Below, in pieces: positions 17,318-26,161 of a stretch of DNA of 64,000 nucleotides; the stretch's first letter is position 1, and each line of letters starts with the position of its first letter. The DNA is from Arthrobacter sp. Y-9. Its GTDB lineage: Bacteria; Actinomycetota; Actinomycetes; Actinomycetales; Micrococcaceae. Both the position numbers and the translations under genes were made by a program. Location: positions 2,790,001 through 2,854,000 of the forward strand of contig NZ_CP121463.1 of assembly GCF_029690065.1 (NCBI RefSeq). The letters are read 5' to 3'. The notes beneath the pieces are model-generated. The model had not been told where the DNA came from. It made no database searches and saw only the letters and a list, made by a program, of their open reading frames with translations.

Positions 17318-18304
17318 ATGACTAGCGCTAACGCCTCCCACTGGCCGGTCCACCGCCACCTGGCGCCGCTCGACGCCGGGCTCCTCGCCGAGACCGCCGA
17401 ACTCCTGAAGGCCTCCTCCGCGGCGGATGGCACCCCGAGCGTCTCCGAGCAGTCCCTCATCGCCCTGCGCACCGGTGGCAACGACGGTCAGCAGGTGGAG
17501 GCGTACCTGGTCTACTCCCCGGAAGACCCCTTCGCCGAGGAGGAGTCCGCGCGCGACGCCGTCCTGTCGGGCTTCGCGGTGCTCGTCACCACCGGGGACG
17601 ACGCCGTCCTCGAGATGGCGGTGCACCCCGGGTACCGCAACATCGGGGTCGGCCTGCGCCTGGCCGGGGAGCTCCAGGCGAGCCGCGGAACCCTCGACGG
17701 CATCCAGGCCTGGTCCCACGGCGACGCCGCCGCGGCCGAGGACCTCGCCGCGCAGTTCGGCTTCACCCGCGTGCGCGAGCTGTGGCGGATGCGCCTGAGC
17801 ACGCCCTCTGCGATCTCCCCCGTCGACGACGGCGCGCTCCCGGACGGCTACACGCTGCGCACCTTCGTGCCCGGCCGGGACGAGGCCGCCTGGCTCGACG
17901 CGAACGCGCGGGCTTTCGCGCACCATCCCGAACAAGGCGCCCTGACGCCGCGGGACCTCCAGGAGCGCCAGGCCGAGGCGTGGTTCGATCCCGAGGGGTT
18001 CTTCCTGGTCCTCGACGGGCAGGACCGGATCGCCGGCTACCACTGGACCAAGCTGGAATCCGCCCACGACGGGCACGGTCCCCAGGGCGAGGTGTACGTG
18101 GTGGGCGTCGTCCCGGAAGCGCAGGGGAAGGGCCTCGGCAAGGTCCTCACGCGGCGCGGGATCACGCATCTCCGGGACCGCGGAGCGGCCACCGTGCTGC
18201 TCTACGTGGAGGCCGACAACGCCCCGGCCGTGCGGCTCTACGAAAGCCTCGGATTCACCCATTGGGACAGCGACGTCATGTACCGGAAAAACCCGGCTTC
18301 CTGA
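17318..18304 (+). CDS. mshD: Mycothiol synthase
   Basis: This 328-residue protein has two tandem GNAT acetyltransferase domains. The N-terminal copy is about 10-150 with VHPGYRNIGVGLRLAGEL. The C-terminal copy is about 170-325 with VVPEAQGKGLGKVLTRRG, the intact acetyl-CoA-binding loop. This two-domain layout and length are diagnostic of MshD. The enzyme acetylates Cys-GlcN-Ins in the last step of mycothiol synthesis, the low-molecular-weight thiol used by Actinobacteria instead of glutathione. It lies between glnR and ppk1, an arrangement common in Arthrobacter and relatives. Confidence 0.93.
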   Translation: MTSANASHWPVHRHLAPLDAGLLAETAELLKASSAADGTPSVSEQSLIALRTGGNDGQQVEAYLVYSPEDPFAEEESARDAVLSGFAVLVTTGDDAVLEMAVHPGYRNIGVGLRLAGELQASRGTLDGIQAWSHGDAAAAEDLAAQFGFTRVRELWRMRLSTPSAISPVDDGALPDGYTLRTFVPGRDEAAWLDANARAFAHHPEQGALTPRDLQERQAEAWFDPEGFFLVLDGQDRIAGYHWTKLESAHDGHGPQGEVYVVGVVPEAQGKGLGKVLTRRGITHLRDRGAATVLLYVEADNAPAVRLYESLGFTHWDSDVMYRKNPAS

Positions 18305-18358
18305 CCGTTTCCGTTCTGTAAGGTTGAGGTGGATCGACTGCGGTTTAAGGAGTGTGGC

Positions 18359-20602
18359 ATGAGCAGCGACAACAAGGGTTCCACGGGGACCGTGAGCAGG
18401 CTCTCCCAGCGTTTCGGCTCGTCCGAGGTCAACGCCGCCCGCGCGACGCAGGACCGGATCGAGCTTCCGGAGTTCCAGGAGCCGAGCCTGCTGCCCGACG
18501 GCGACATCAGCCCGGACCGTTTCCTCGACCGTGAGCTGTCCTGGCTGAAGTTCAACGCGCGCGTGCTGGAACTCGCCGAAGACCCGGATCTCTTCCTGCT
18601 GGAACGGGTCAACTTCCTCTCCATCTTCGCGTCCAACCTGGATGAGTTCTTCATGGTCCGCGTCGCCGGCCTCAAGCGCCGCATCGCGACGGGCCTGGCC
18701 GTGCCGTCCCCCGCCGGGCTGAGCCCCGTGGAGGTTCTCGAGCAGATCAGCGAGGCCGCCAGCGCCCTCCAGGAGCGTCATGCCCGCGTCTTCGCCGAGC
18801 AGATCCGTCCGGCCCTGGCCTACGAGCACATCCACCTCATGCACTGGGACGAGCTGGACAGTGAGGCCCAGCACCGGGTCAGCACGATGTTCACGGAGAA
18901 GGTCTTCCCGATCCTGACCCCGTTGGCCGTGGACCCGGCCCATCCGTTCCCCTACATCTCCGGACTGTCCCTCAACCTGGCCGTGGTGGTGCGCAACCCC
19001 GTGAGCCAGAAGGAGCTCTTCGCCCGTGTGAAGGTGCCGGACCAGCTGCCGCGCCTGATCGCCGTCGACGGCCCGCGTGCCGGCGCCGTGCCCGGCCGCG
19101 TGGCGCGCTTCATCACGCTGGAAGAGGTCATCGCGGTGCACCTCGACCAGCTCTTCCCGGGCATGGAGGTCGTGGAGCACCACACCTTCCGCGTGACCCG
19201 TAACGAGGACGTGGAGGTTGAAGAGGACGACGCCGAGAACCTCCTCCAGGCCCTCGAGAAGGAACTGCTGCGCCGCCGTTTCGGCCCGCCGGTCCGCCTC
19301 GAGGTCACCACGGACATCAACCCCGCGGTGCGGGAACTCCTGGTGCGCGAGCTCAGCATCGACGAATCCGAAGTGGTCGCCGTCCCGGCGCCGCTGGATC
19401 TCCGCGGGCTCTCGGTCATCGCCGGGATCGACCGCGCCGATCTGCACTACCCGAAGCAGGTCCCGCACACCTCGCGGTACCTGAACGAGTCCGAGACCTC
19501 CAAGGCGGCGAATGTGTTCGCAGCCATGCGCCGTCGTGACATCCTCCTGCACCACCCGTACGACTCCTTCTCGACTTCCGTGCAGGCCTTCCTGGAGCAG
19601 GCCGCGGCGGACCCCAAGGTCCAGGCCATCAAGCAGACCCTGTACCGCACGAGTGGCGACTCGCCGATCGTGGACGCCCTGATCGACGCGGCCGAGGCCG
19701 GCAAGCAGGTCCTGGCCCTCGTGGAGATCAAGGCCCGCTTCGACGAGCAGGCCAACATCTCCTGGGCCCGCAAGCTCGAGCAGGCCGGCGTGCACGTGGT
19801 GTACGGCATCGTGGGCCTGAAGACGCACTGCAAGCTCTCCCTGGTGGTCCGGCAGGAGTCGGACGGCATCCGCCGCTACTGCCACATCGGCACGGGCAAC
19901 TACCACCCCCGCACGGCCCGGTACTACGAGGACCTGGGCCTGCTGACCGCGAACCACCAGGTGGGCGAGGACCTGTCCAAGCTGTTCAACCAGCTCTCCG
20001 GTTACGCCCCCAAGTCGACGTTCAAGCGTCTGCTCGTCGCGCCGCGCTCCGTGCGCAGCGGCCTGATCGAACGCATCGACCAGGAGATCGCCAACGCCCG
20101 GGCCGGGAAGAAGGCCAAGGTCCAGATCAAGGTCAACTCCATGGTGGACGAGGCGATCATCGACTCCCTGTACCGCGCCTCCCAGGCCGGGGTGGAGGTC
20201 AACGTGATCGTGCGCGGCATCTGCTCCCTGCGTCCCGGCGTGCCCGGACTGAGCGAGAACATCACCGTCCGGTCCATCCTGGGCCGCTTCCTGGAGCACT
20301 CGCGGGTCTTCACCTTCGCCAACGACGGTGACCCCGTGGTCTACATCGGCTCCGCCGACATGATGCACCGCAACCTGGACCGCCGCGTCGAGGCCCTCGT
20401 GCAGCTGACCAACCAGGACGACATCCAGGAACTGCTGGATCTCATGAACCGCTACGTCGACCCGGGCACCTCCAGCTGGCACCTGGACAGCGACGGCGAG
20501 TGGGAACGTCACCACCTCGCCGAGGACGGCACGCCCCTCCTGGACATCCAGTCGTGGCTGCTCGCCTCCCGCTCCCGCCAGCGCACGGGGTCCCTCCGCT
20601 GA
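18359..20602 (+). CDS. ppk1: Polyphosphate kinase 1
   Basis: The 747-residue enzyme polymerises ATP gamma-phosphate into inorganic polyphosphate. It has the N-terminal domain opening [19 protein letters not shown], the PLD-like catalytic domain C1 with the autophosphorylated histidine in [12 protein letters not shown], then [19 protein letters not shown]. Domain C2 contains the second conserved histidine in [21 protein letters not shown] lies upstream of ATG 18359; a longer frame from 18329 lacks support. The stop overlaps the ATG of the Nudix gene (TGATG), so the two are translationally coupled. Confidence 0.95.
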   Translation: MSSDNKGSTGTVSRLSQRFGSSEVNAARATQDRIELPEFQEPSLLPDGDISPDRFLDRELSWLKFNARVLELAEDPDLFLLERVNFLSIFASNLDEFFMVRVAGLKRRIATGLAVPSPAGLSPVEVLEQISEAASALQERHARVFAEQIRPALAYEHIHLMHWDELDSEAQHRVSTMFTEKVFPILTPLAVDPAHPFPYISGLSLNLAVVVRNPVSQKELFARVKVPDQLPRLIAVDGPRAGAVPGRVARFITLEEVIAVHLDQLFPGMEVVEHHTFRVTRNEDVEVEEDDAENLLQALEKELLRRRFGPPVRLEVTTDINPAVRELLVRELSIDESEVVAVPAPLDLRGLSVIAGIDRADLHYPKQVPHTSRYLNESETSKAANVFAAMRRRDILLHHPYDSFSTSVQAFLEQAAADPKVQAIKQTLYRTSGDSPIVDALIDAAEAGKQVLALVEIKARFDEQANISWARKLEQAGVHVVYGIVGLKTHCKLSLVVRQESDGIRRYCHIGTGNYHPRTARYYEDLGLLTANHQVGEDLSKLFNQLSGYAPKSTFKRLLVAPRSVRSGLIERIDQEIANARAGKKAKVQIKVNSMVDEAIIDSLYRASQAGVEVNVIVRGICSLRPGVPGLSENITVRSILGRFLEHSRVFTFANDGDPVVYIGSADMMHRNLDRRVEALVQLTNQDDIQELLDLMNRYVDPGTSSWHLDSDGEWERHHLAEDGTPLLDIQSWLLASRSRQRTGSLR

Positions 20603-21579
20603 TGCCCGCAGCACGTGCCGACGCACTGGTCGCCGACCAGTCCGAACATCCCGGCGAGAAGATCGCGGTCGTCGCCGCGGGCGGGCTGCCCTGGCGCGTC
20701 ACCCGGGGCGCGCTCGAGGTGCTGCTGATCCACCGCCCGCGCTATGACGACTGGTCCTGGCCGAAGGGGAAGCTCGACGCCGGCGAGACGGTGCCGGAGT
20801 GCGGCGCGCGGGAGATCTTCGAGGAGATCGGCCTGACCGCCGGCCTCGGAATCCCCCTGCCGAGCATCCACTACCGCGTGGCGTCCGGCCTGAAGGTGGT
20901 GCACTACTGGGCCGTCAACGCCCAGAACGCCAAGGTCAAGCAGGACGGCAAGGAGGTGGACAGCCTCCTGTGGTGCTCGCCGGAACGCGCGGCGGAACTG
21001 CTCAGCAACCCCTCCGACCGCGAGCCTCTCGCAGCCCTGGTGGCGGCCTTCGAGGACGACGCGTTGGACACCTGGCCCCTCGTGATCGTGCGCCACGCGA
21101 AGGCGAAGCCCCGTGCGTCCTGGACGAAGGGCGAGGGAGACCGGACCCTGGCCGCTTCCGGCCTCCGCCAGGCCCAGGCCGTGCGGCGGCTCCTGGCCGT
21201 GTGGGGTCCGGAGCGGATCGTCAGCAGCCCGTGGAAACGCTGCATCTCCACCATCGCGCCCTATGTGAAGGCGACGAAGGCGAAGGTGAAGCTCGTGGAC
21301 GCCCTGACGGAGCACAGCCACGAGCGCAAACCCCAGAAGACGGCGGCCGCCATCGAGGCGGTCTTCGACAAGGGTGTGCCCGCCGCCGTGTGCGTGCACC
21401 GGCCCACCCTCCCGACCATCCTGGAGCAGGTCTCCAGGCACATGAAAGCGCCGCTCGCCCAGAGCCTGCCCGCCCGGGACCCGTACCTGGCCCCGGGAGA
21501 GGTGCTCGTCCTCCACGTGCGCAAGGACTCCCGGTCCCGCGTGGTCGCGGTGGAGCAGTACCGGCCTTTCGACGACTGA
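20602..21579 (+). CDS. Nudix hydrolase fused to SixA/phosphoglycerate-mutase-like domain (MutT1 type)
   Basis: This 325-residue two-domain protein starts with a Nudix domain (about 15-155). Its box GKLDAGETVPECGAREIFEE followed by IGL fits Gx5Ex7REUXEExGU exactly. The C-terminal histidine-phosphatase domain (about 165-320) begins VIVRHAKAK, the RHG-type motif of SixA. The combination matches mycobacterial MutT1, which hydrolyses 8-oxo-(d)GTP and diadenosine polyphosphates. Its ATG overlaps the ppk1 stop (TGATG), tying it to polyphosphate and nucleotide phosphate metabolism. The next gene starts 11 bases after its stop. Confidence 0.92.
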   Translation: MPAARADALVADQSEHPGEKIAVVAAGGLPWRVTRGALEVLLIHRPRYDDWSWPKGKLDAGETVPECGAREIFEEIGLTAGLGIPLPSIHYRVASGLKVVHYWAVNAQNAKVKQDGKEVDSLLWCSPERAAELLSNPSDREPLAALVAAFEDDALDTWPLVIVRHAKAKPRASWTKGEGDRTLAASGLRQAQAVRRLLAVWGPERIVSSPWKRCISTIAPYVKATKAKVKLVDALTEHSHERKPQKTAAAIEAVFDKGVPAAVCVHRPTLPTILEQVSRHMKAPLAQSLPARDPYLAPGEVLVLHVRKDSRSRVVAVEQYRPFDD

Positions 21580-21590
21580 AGGATCGACTG

Positions 21591-22211
21591 ATGACTGAAA
21601 ACGCAGCACCCGAGCCGATCGGCTTCGGCATCGCCGAACTGGCCTTCCTGCTGAGCAGCTTCGAAGGGCCGGGCCACGACCGCTCCGTCGAAGCACTCGA
21701 CGCCGCGGCGTGGGCCGCCGACCCGACGCTCTCCGAGGTGGGGGTTTCCGGCCTCGCAGCCCGCGGCTTCGTGCAGCCCGAGGGCGACGGTCTGGGGATC
21801 AGCGGCGCGGCGTCCGCCGTCGCGCACGTGCTGGGCGGCGGACGGCTCTGGATCACGCTGCAGGTCAGCGCGGGCGAAGACGCCTCCACACGCCTGGTGA
21901 TGGTGGAGGCCGAAGGGATGCGCATGCTGTTCCAGCCCGGCATCCTGAGCACGTGGTTCGCCACCCCGCTGCCGGAGGAGCTGACCGCCGCGCAGACCGC
22001 CGTGTCCATCCTGCATCAGCACGCCGACGAGAACCCGGGCAGCCAGGCGACCGTCACCGTCAGCACCCAGGAGCGCGACAGCTCCTACGCCGTCACGCGC
22101 GACGCCGACGGCTGGCGCTTCGCCGGGATCTCCGCCAGCGGCGCGGAGGAGCCTGTCGGTGGGCTCGGCCCTGCCGAGGTGGCCGCACTTCTCGAGGCCG
22201 CCGCGCTCTAG
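21591..22211 (+). CDS. EspG-like protein, paralogue of the product of 27196-27834
   Basis: The 206-residue soluble protein has no signal peptide and no recognised catalytic motif. It is clearly paralogous to the product of 27196-27834. Both begin with a G[FY]G[FI]AE segment, share VSGLAARGF/SSLVARGL and the GxISGxAxAVA pattern, and carry LLFQPGILSTWFA versus LLFQPRAYLTWWA in the second half. This architecture recalls EspG, the cytosolic chaperone of type VII (ESX) substrates. I see this only as fold-level resemblance, so the label is inference. It lies 11 bases after the Nudix gene, in the ppk1 transcription unit. No WXG100 gene adjoins this copy. Confidence 0.72.
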   Translation: MTENAAPEPIGFGIAELAFLLSSFEGPGHDRSVEALDAAAWAADPTLSEVGVSGLAARGFVQPEGDGLGISGAASAVAHVLGGGRLWITLQVSAGEDASTRLVMVEAEGMRMLFQPGILSTWFATPLPEELTAAQTAVSILHQHADENPGSQATVTVSTQERDSSYAVTRDADGWRFAGISASGAEEPVGGLGPAEVAALLEAAAL

Positions 22212-22226
22212 TTCGCCCTTCCTTCC

Positions 22227-22287
22227 CGCGAGGGAACAGCTGACGCACCTTCCCGCCGCGGAAGAGGGCGTCAGCTGTTCCCTCGCG
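22227..22287 (+). terminator. Long hairpin terminator after the ppk1 cluster
   Basis: A perfect 20-bp stem (22227-22246 with 22268-22287) encloses a 21-base loop that itself contains CTTCC/GGAAG. It follows the EspG-like gene and precedes the GntR-controlled pair. Confidence 0.8.
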
Positions 22288-22310
22288 GCGATTAAGGGGG
22301 ATGCATGCTC

Positions 22311-22349
22311 TTGACACCTCCTGTTTTGTATCAAACACTTGATACAAAA
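22311..22349 (+). promoter_or_regulatory. GntR/YtrA-type operator with perfect 11-bp arms
   Basis: TTTTGTATCAA (22324-22334), ACAC, then TTGATACAAAA (22339-22349) make a perfect inverted repeat. It lies 12 bases upstream of ATG 22362 and just downstream of a TTGACA -35 box (22311-22316), so it covers the expected -10 and start region. It precedes an operon that encodes a YtrA-type GntR repressor, its likely ligand (inference). Confidence 0.75.
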
Positions 22350-22361
22350 TTGGGGGTTGAG

Positions 22362-23999
22362 ATGAGCATTCCGTACGAGCTGACGCCTTACGTTCCTTTC
22401 GGCATGGCCCTGGCCGGCGCCGTCATCCTGTTCCTGCTGCTGCGCCGGATGGTGTCCGCCGGCCCGCACGGGGCGACGCAGGCCACCGCCGCCCGGCATT
22501 CACTCACCGTGGGGGTGCTCGGCTGGATGGCCAGTTCGCTGGCCGGAGCCTCGACGTTCTGGGAGATCCAGCAGGCGCAGTTCAGTCCCGCGCCGGCGCC
22601 GTGGATGCTCTTCGTCCCGGTCCTGCTGGTCCTCGGCATCCATGCCCTCGGCCAGTGGAGCTATCCGGGCGGCCGGCGGTCTGTACGCGTCGCGGACATC
22701 CAGCCCCGTCGGCTGATCGACTTCCTTCCCAAACCGCTCACGACGGTCACGGCACTCGTGTTCCTGATCAGCCAGCTCATGATCCTCGCGACGCTCGGCT
22801 TCGCCGGGATGGCGCCGCGCGAGGACCCCTCCCCCTACGCCGTGCCGAACCCGGGCCGGCTCCCCGGCGTCGAGGTCGCGGCCTGGCTGGGTGGTGCATG
22901 GCTGGCGCTCGCCGCCGGCACAGTGGCGGTGCTCCTCCTGATCACCCACCGGCACCAGCTGCCGGGACTGACCCGCCGGGAGAACTCGTACCTGCGGACC
23001 CTGTCCATGAACCGGCTGCTCCGGACCTCGGCCACCATCGCGTCCGGGCTGGGGGCGATCGGCGCTGGGTTCGCCGGGATGAAGGTGCCGGGCTTCGGAA
23101 CCGACTCCTGGATCGAACCCGGGGCGGCCTTCAACGTCCTGGTGCTCCTCGTGATGTGGCGCTGGCCCATCCCGTTCTTCCGCCCGGTGTCCGACCCGCA
23201 GCCCGCCGACCCGGCGCTGCGATGGCACCGTCTCGCGGTGGTGCCGGCCGTGCCGTTCGGGCTCGTCACCCTCCTCGTCCTCGTCCCGTCGTTCGCCGTA
23301 TTCGGGGCAGGGCTGCACTCGATCGTGATCGTCCTGACGGCCGGAGTCCTGTTCCTGTTCTGGGTGCTCTGGTGCACGGGGAAGATCCTCCAGGATCCCC
23401 GGATCGCGCAAGACCCCCCGGCAGCCCAGACTCACCCGGCTTCCCCGACCCACCTGGCGGCGCACCCCGTTTCCCTGCCGTTCCCCCGCGCCTCGACTCT
23501 GACGGTGGCCGCCCTCTGCACCATCACCGTCCTCGTCGCGCTGGCGAGCGTACTGTGGAACGTCGCGTCCACCGAGGGAGATCACAGCGAGATCGCCGTC
23601 CCCGCCATCATCGCGTGCGGTCTCGGCTCGCTCCTGATCATCGTCCTGACACTGCTGACCGGCCGCCGGATCGCCATCCGCACTCTCACCTCGGTGCTGC
23701 CCGCCACGATCCGCCTGGACCGCGAGGCCGTCACCCAGGAGCGCTGGCAGCGGCTGACCCTGTGGAGCGGCGCCATCCTGCTCTGCGCCTCCGCCTTCCT
23801 GCTCTTCCAGATCAGGCTCCCGATGGAGGTCACGGGACGTACGGCGGAGGGCGGTGTGACCACTGCGATCCTCGGATTCGCTCAGCTCGCCGGCACCGTG
23901 CTGATCCTCCTGGCCGTGCTGCTCTGGTCACTCAGCGCCGTCGACCCGGTCCCCGAACCGGAGGATGCGGTTCATGTCCCGGAACCCCACCACGTATGA
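22362..23999 (+). CDS. Large multi-pass membrane protein co-transcribed with a GntR regulator
   Basis: The 545-residue protein has about 12 hydrophobic helices in groups separated by Pro-rich loops, such as PAAQTHPASPTHLAAHPVS near 360-380. There is no ATPase, MFS or permease signature that I recognise, so the function is unknown. ATG 22362 was chosen because GGGGG lies upstream. The longer in-frame start at 22305 would place the operator inside the coding region. It overlaps the GntR gene by 4 bases (ATGA). YtrA-type GntR proteins usually control membrane or ABC systems, which fits a role in envelope stress or export. Confidence 0.8.
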   Translation: MSIPYELTPYVPFGMALAGAVILFLLLRRMVSAGPHGATQATAARHSLTVGVLGWMASSLAGASTFWEIQQAQFSPAPAPWMLFVPVLLVLGIHALGQWSYPGGRRSVRVADIQPRRLIDFLPKPLTTVTALVFLISQLMILATLGFAGMAPREDPSPYAVPNPGRLPGVEVAAWLGGAWLALAAGTVAVLLLITHRHQLPGLTRRENSYLRTLSMNRLLRTSATIASGLGAIGAGFAGMKVPGFGTDSWIEPGAAFNVLVLLVMWRWPIPFFRPVSDPQPADPALRWHRLAVVPAVPFGLVTLLVLVPSFAVFGAGLHSIVIVLTAGVLFLFWVLWCTGKILQDPRIAQDPPAAQTHPASPTHLAAHPVSLPFPRASTLTVAALCTITVLVALASVLWNVASTEGDHSEIAVPAIIACGLGSLLIIVLTLLTGRRIAIRTLTSVLPATIRLDREAVTQERWQRLTLWSGAILLCASAFLLFQIRLPMEVTGRTAEGGVTTAILGFAQLAGTVLILLAVLLWSLSAVDPVPEPEDAVHVPEPHHV

Positions 24000-24424
24000 A
24001 CGCCCGGATCGAGATCCACCTCGACTCCCCCGTTCCCCCGTTCGAGCAGGTGCGGGCGCAACTTGAAGCGATGATCCGGAACGGGGCCCTGACGGACGGA
24101 GCCAGGCTCCCCACGGTCCGGGCCCTGGCCGGGGACCTGGGCCTTGCAGCCGGGACGGTCGCGCGCGCCTACCGCGAACTCGAGGGGGCTGGACTCATCC
24201 GGACGGCACGGCGCTCGGGAAGCACCGTCGTCGCGCCGCCGCGCGGGCACGGGGCGCCGCACCTGGGCGGTGAGGCTCCCGCGCTTCCCGCGCCCGTGGC
24301 CGCCGCGCTGGAGGAGCTGCTCGCCGTCGCGCGCCATCACGGAGTCGGGTCCGAGACGCTGAGCCGCGCCATCCACAGGGGCGGTCAGGACCCTCTGCGG
24401 CCGGCCCCTGGCCCGGTAGACTGA
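23996..24424 (+). CDS. GntR family regulator, YtrA subfamily
   Basis: This 142-residue protein has an N-terminal GntR winged helix (about 8-78) with [18 protein letters not shown] and [20 protein letters not shown]. Only about 60 further residues follow and there is no FCD or UTRA ligand domain, which defines the short YtrA group. These are usually repressors of the operon they belong to. It starts inside the stop of the membrane-protein gene, and the perfect palindrome at 22324-22349 is its probable target. Only 4 bases separate it from thyA, but thyA has its own -10 box. Confidence 0.9.
   Translation: MNARIEIHLDSPVPPFEQVRAQLEAMIRNGALTDGARLPTVRALAGDLGLAAGTVARAYRELEGAGLIRTARRSGSTVVAPPRGHGAPHLGGEAPALPAPVAAALEELLAVARHHGVGSETLSRAIHRGGQDPLRPAPGPVD
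24417..24422 (+). promoter_or_regulatory. Leaderless -10 box of thyA
   Basis: TAGACT occupies positions -12 to -7 relative to ATG 24429 and no Shine-Dalgarno sequence is present. The mRNA would start at the ATG. It lies within the last codons of the GntR gene. Confidence 0.6.
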
Positions 24425-24428
24425 ACCC

Positions 24429-25232
24429 ATGAGCATCCCCACGCCTTATGAGGACCTGCTGCGTGACGTCATGGAACATGGCACCCACAAATCGGACCGG
24501 ACGGGCACGGGGACGCGGAGCGTTTTCGGGCGCCAGATCCGCTTCGACCTCTCCGAGGGTTTCCCGTTGATCACCACGAAGCGCGTGCACTTCAAGTCCC
24601 TCGCCCTGGAGCTCCTCTGGTTCCTGCGCGGCGACTCGAACGTGCGCTGGCTGCAGGAGCGCGGCGTCACCATCTGGGATGAGTGGGCGGACGACGACGG
24701 CGAACTCGGCCCCGTCTACGGCGTGCAGTGGCGCTCGTGGCCGACCCCCGACGGCAACCACGTGGACCAGATCGCCGAGCTGGTGGCGAACCTGAAGTCG
24801 AACCCGGACTCACGCCGCCACATCGTCTCCGCGTGGAACGTCGCCGAGATCTCGAACATGGCGCTGCCCCCGTGCCACGCGTTCTTCCAGTTCTACGTGG
24901 CCGACGGCAAACTGTCCTGCCAGCTGTACCAGCGCTCCGCCGACATGTTCCTCGGGGTGCCGTTCAACATCGCGTCCTACGCCCTGCTGACCCACATGAT
25001 CGCTCAGCAGGCCGGCCTCGAGGTGGGCGACTTCGTCTGGACCGGCGGCGACTGCCACGTCTACGACAACCACGTGGAGCAGGTGGAACTCCAGCTCAGC
25101 CGCGAAGCCCTCCCGTATCCGACGCTGCACATCAAGCGCGTCCCGGACAGCATCTTCGACTACGAGTTCGAGGACTTCGAAGTGGTCGACTACCAGCACC
25201 ACCCGGGCATCAAGGCCCCGGTGGCCGTATGA
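24429..25232 (+). CDS. thyA: Thymidylate synthase
   Basis: The 267-residue enzyme converts dUMP to dTMP using methylenetetrahydrofolate. The catalytic cysteine is C149 in [31 protein letters not shown] and the dUMP-contacting HIVSAWN are intact, and the length matches E. coli ThyA (264). Its stop overlaps the start of the dihydrofolate reductase gene by 4 bases (ATGA), the classical thyA-folA operon that recycles the dihydrofolate made by ThyA. Confidence 0.97.
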   Translation: MSIPTPYEDLLRDVMEHGTHKSDRTGTGTRSVFGRQIRFDLSEGFPLITTKRVHFKSLALELLWFLRGDSNVRWLQERGVTIWDEWADDDGELGPVYGVQWRSWPTPDGNHVDQIAELVANLKSNPDSRRHIVSAWNVAEISNMALPPCHAFFQFYVADGKLSCQLYQRSADMFLGVPFNIASYALLTHMIAQQAGLEVGDFVWTGGDCHVYDNHVEQVELQLSREALPYPTLHIKRVPDSIFDYEFEDFEVVDYQHHPGIKAPVAV

Positions 25233-25804
25233 GCTCCGGAGGGCCCACGGCCTTCGCGGACCGGATCCGCGGCGGACTCCGGGGCACCGGCATGATCTGG
25301 GCCCAGACCGCGAACGGCGTGATCGGCAACGCCGGGACCATGCCATGGCACGTCCCGGAGGACCTCAAGCACTTCAGCTCCATGACCGCGGGCCGCCCCG
25401 TGATCATGGGCCGCCGGACCTGGGAGTCCTTCCCCGCGAAGTTCCGCCCTCTGCCCGGCCGCACCAACATCGTGGTGACCCGGAGCGAGGACTGGGCGGG
25501 GACGCCCGAGGCGGAGGGCGCCGTCGTCGTGCCGTCGCTGGAGGCGGCGTTCGCAGAGGCCGGGGACAGGCTCCGCTGGGTGATCGGCGGCGGTCAGATC
25601 TACCGGCAGTCCCTGCCGGAGGCCGACTTCGCGGTCATCACCGTGATCGACTCCGACGCCGACGGCGACACGCACGCTCCCGAGCTGCCGGACTCGTGGC
25701 GGCGCACCGCCGTCGAACCCGAGCCGGCGGAAGACGGGGCCGAGCGCTGGCTGACCTCCTCGAACGGCACCCGCTACCGCTTCACCCTCTGGGAACGCGC
25801 CTGA
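25229..25804 (+). CDS. folA: Dihydrofolate reductase
   Basis: This 191-residue enzyme reduces dihydrofolate to tetrahydrofolate with NADPH. Family motifs are [40 protein letters not shown] and the NADPH-binding [13 protein letters not shown]. The catalytic acidic residue of the active-site helix is the D in PEDLKHF. The ATG at 25229 overlapping the thyA stop gives a 21-residue extension before the usual start (an internal ATG at 25292). The overlap makes the longer form likely. Confidence 0.95.
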   Translation: MSSGGPTAFADRIRGGLRGTGMIWAQTANGVIGNAGTMPWHVPEDLKHFSSMTAGRPVIMGRRTWESFPAKFRPLPGRTNIVVTRSEDWAGTPEAEGAVVVPSLEAAFAEAGDRLRWVIGGGQIYRQSLPEADFAVITVIDSDADGDTHAPELPDSWRRTAVEPEPAEDGAERWLTSSNGTRYRFTLWERA

Positions 25805-25839
25805 GGCGCCCACCATCCCCGCATTCTGAAAAGGCCCGC

Positions 25840-26070
25840 ATGAAACACCTTCTGACCCGCTCCGACGTCCTCTTCGTGCTCGGGTACATGCTCTTCCCGC
25901 TGCTTGGCCTCGTGACCGCCGTCCTGGGGCTCTTCATGATCCTGGGCGGCAATCGCATCCCCGGCGTGATCGTCCTGGTGGTGGTTACCCAGGTGTTCGT
26001 GTTCGGCTCCTGGTGGGCCGTGAAGAAGCGCCGTACCGCCCTGGCCGAGGAGGCCTCCCAGGCGGAGTGA
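25840..26070 (+). CDS. Small two-helix membrane protein
   Basis: This 76-residue protein has two hydrophobic helices (about 10-35 and 40-60). A basic KKRR stretch and an acidic tail follow. I do not recognise a family. It starts 35 bases after the folA stop on the same strand, possibly in the thyA-folA transcription unit, and is followed by a palindromic terminator. Confidence 0.72.
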   Translation: MKHLLTRSDVLFVLGYMLFPLLGLVTAVLGLFMILGGNRIPGVIVLVVVTQVFVFGSWWAVKKRRTALAEEASQAE

Positions 26071-26072
26071 GC

Positions 26073-26094
26073 CGATGGGGAGCGCTCCCCATCG
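26073..26094 (+). terminator. Palindromic terminator after the folA cluster
   Basis: A 22-bp perfect palindrome (CGATGGGGAGC and its complement) starts 3 bases after the small-membrane-protein stop. A second weaker hairpin, ATCCCGG/CCGGGAT (26096-26116), follows. Confidence 0.6.
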
Positions 26095-26161
26095 CATCCC
26101 GGCACGCTCCCGGGATACTCTCGCTGGTGGATGAACATGACAGAGGGCGACAGGAGTCCTG

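Noticed and set aside
17240-20626. A 1128-codon open frame antisense to mshD and ppk1
   Set aside because: High-GC codon bias leaves the opposite strand open. The frame has no recognisable domain, and the plus-strand genes are certain.
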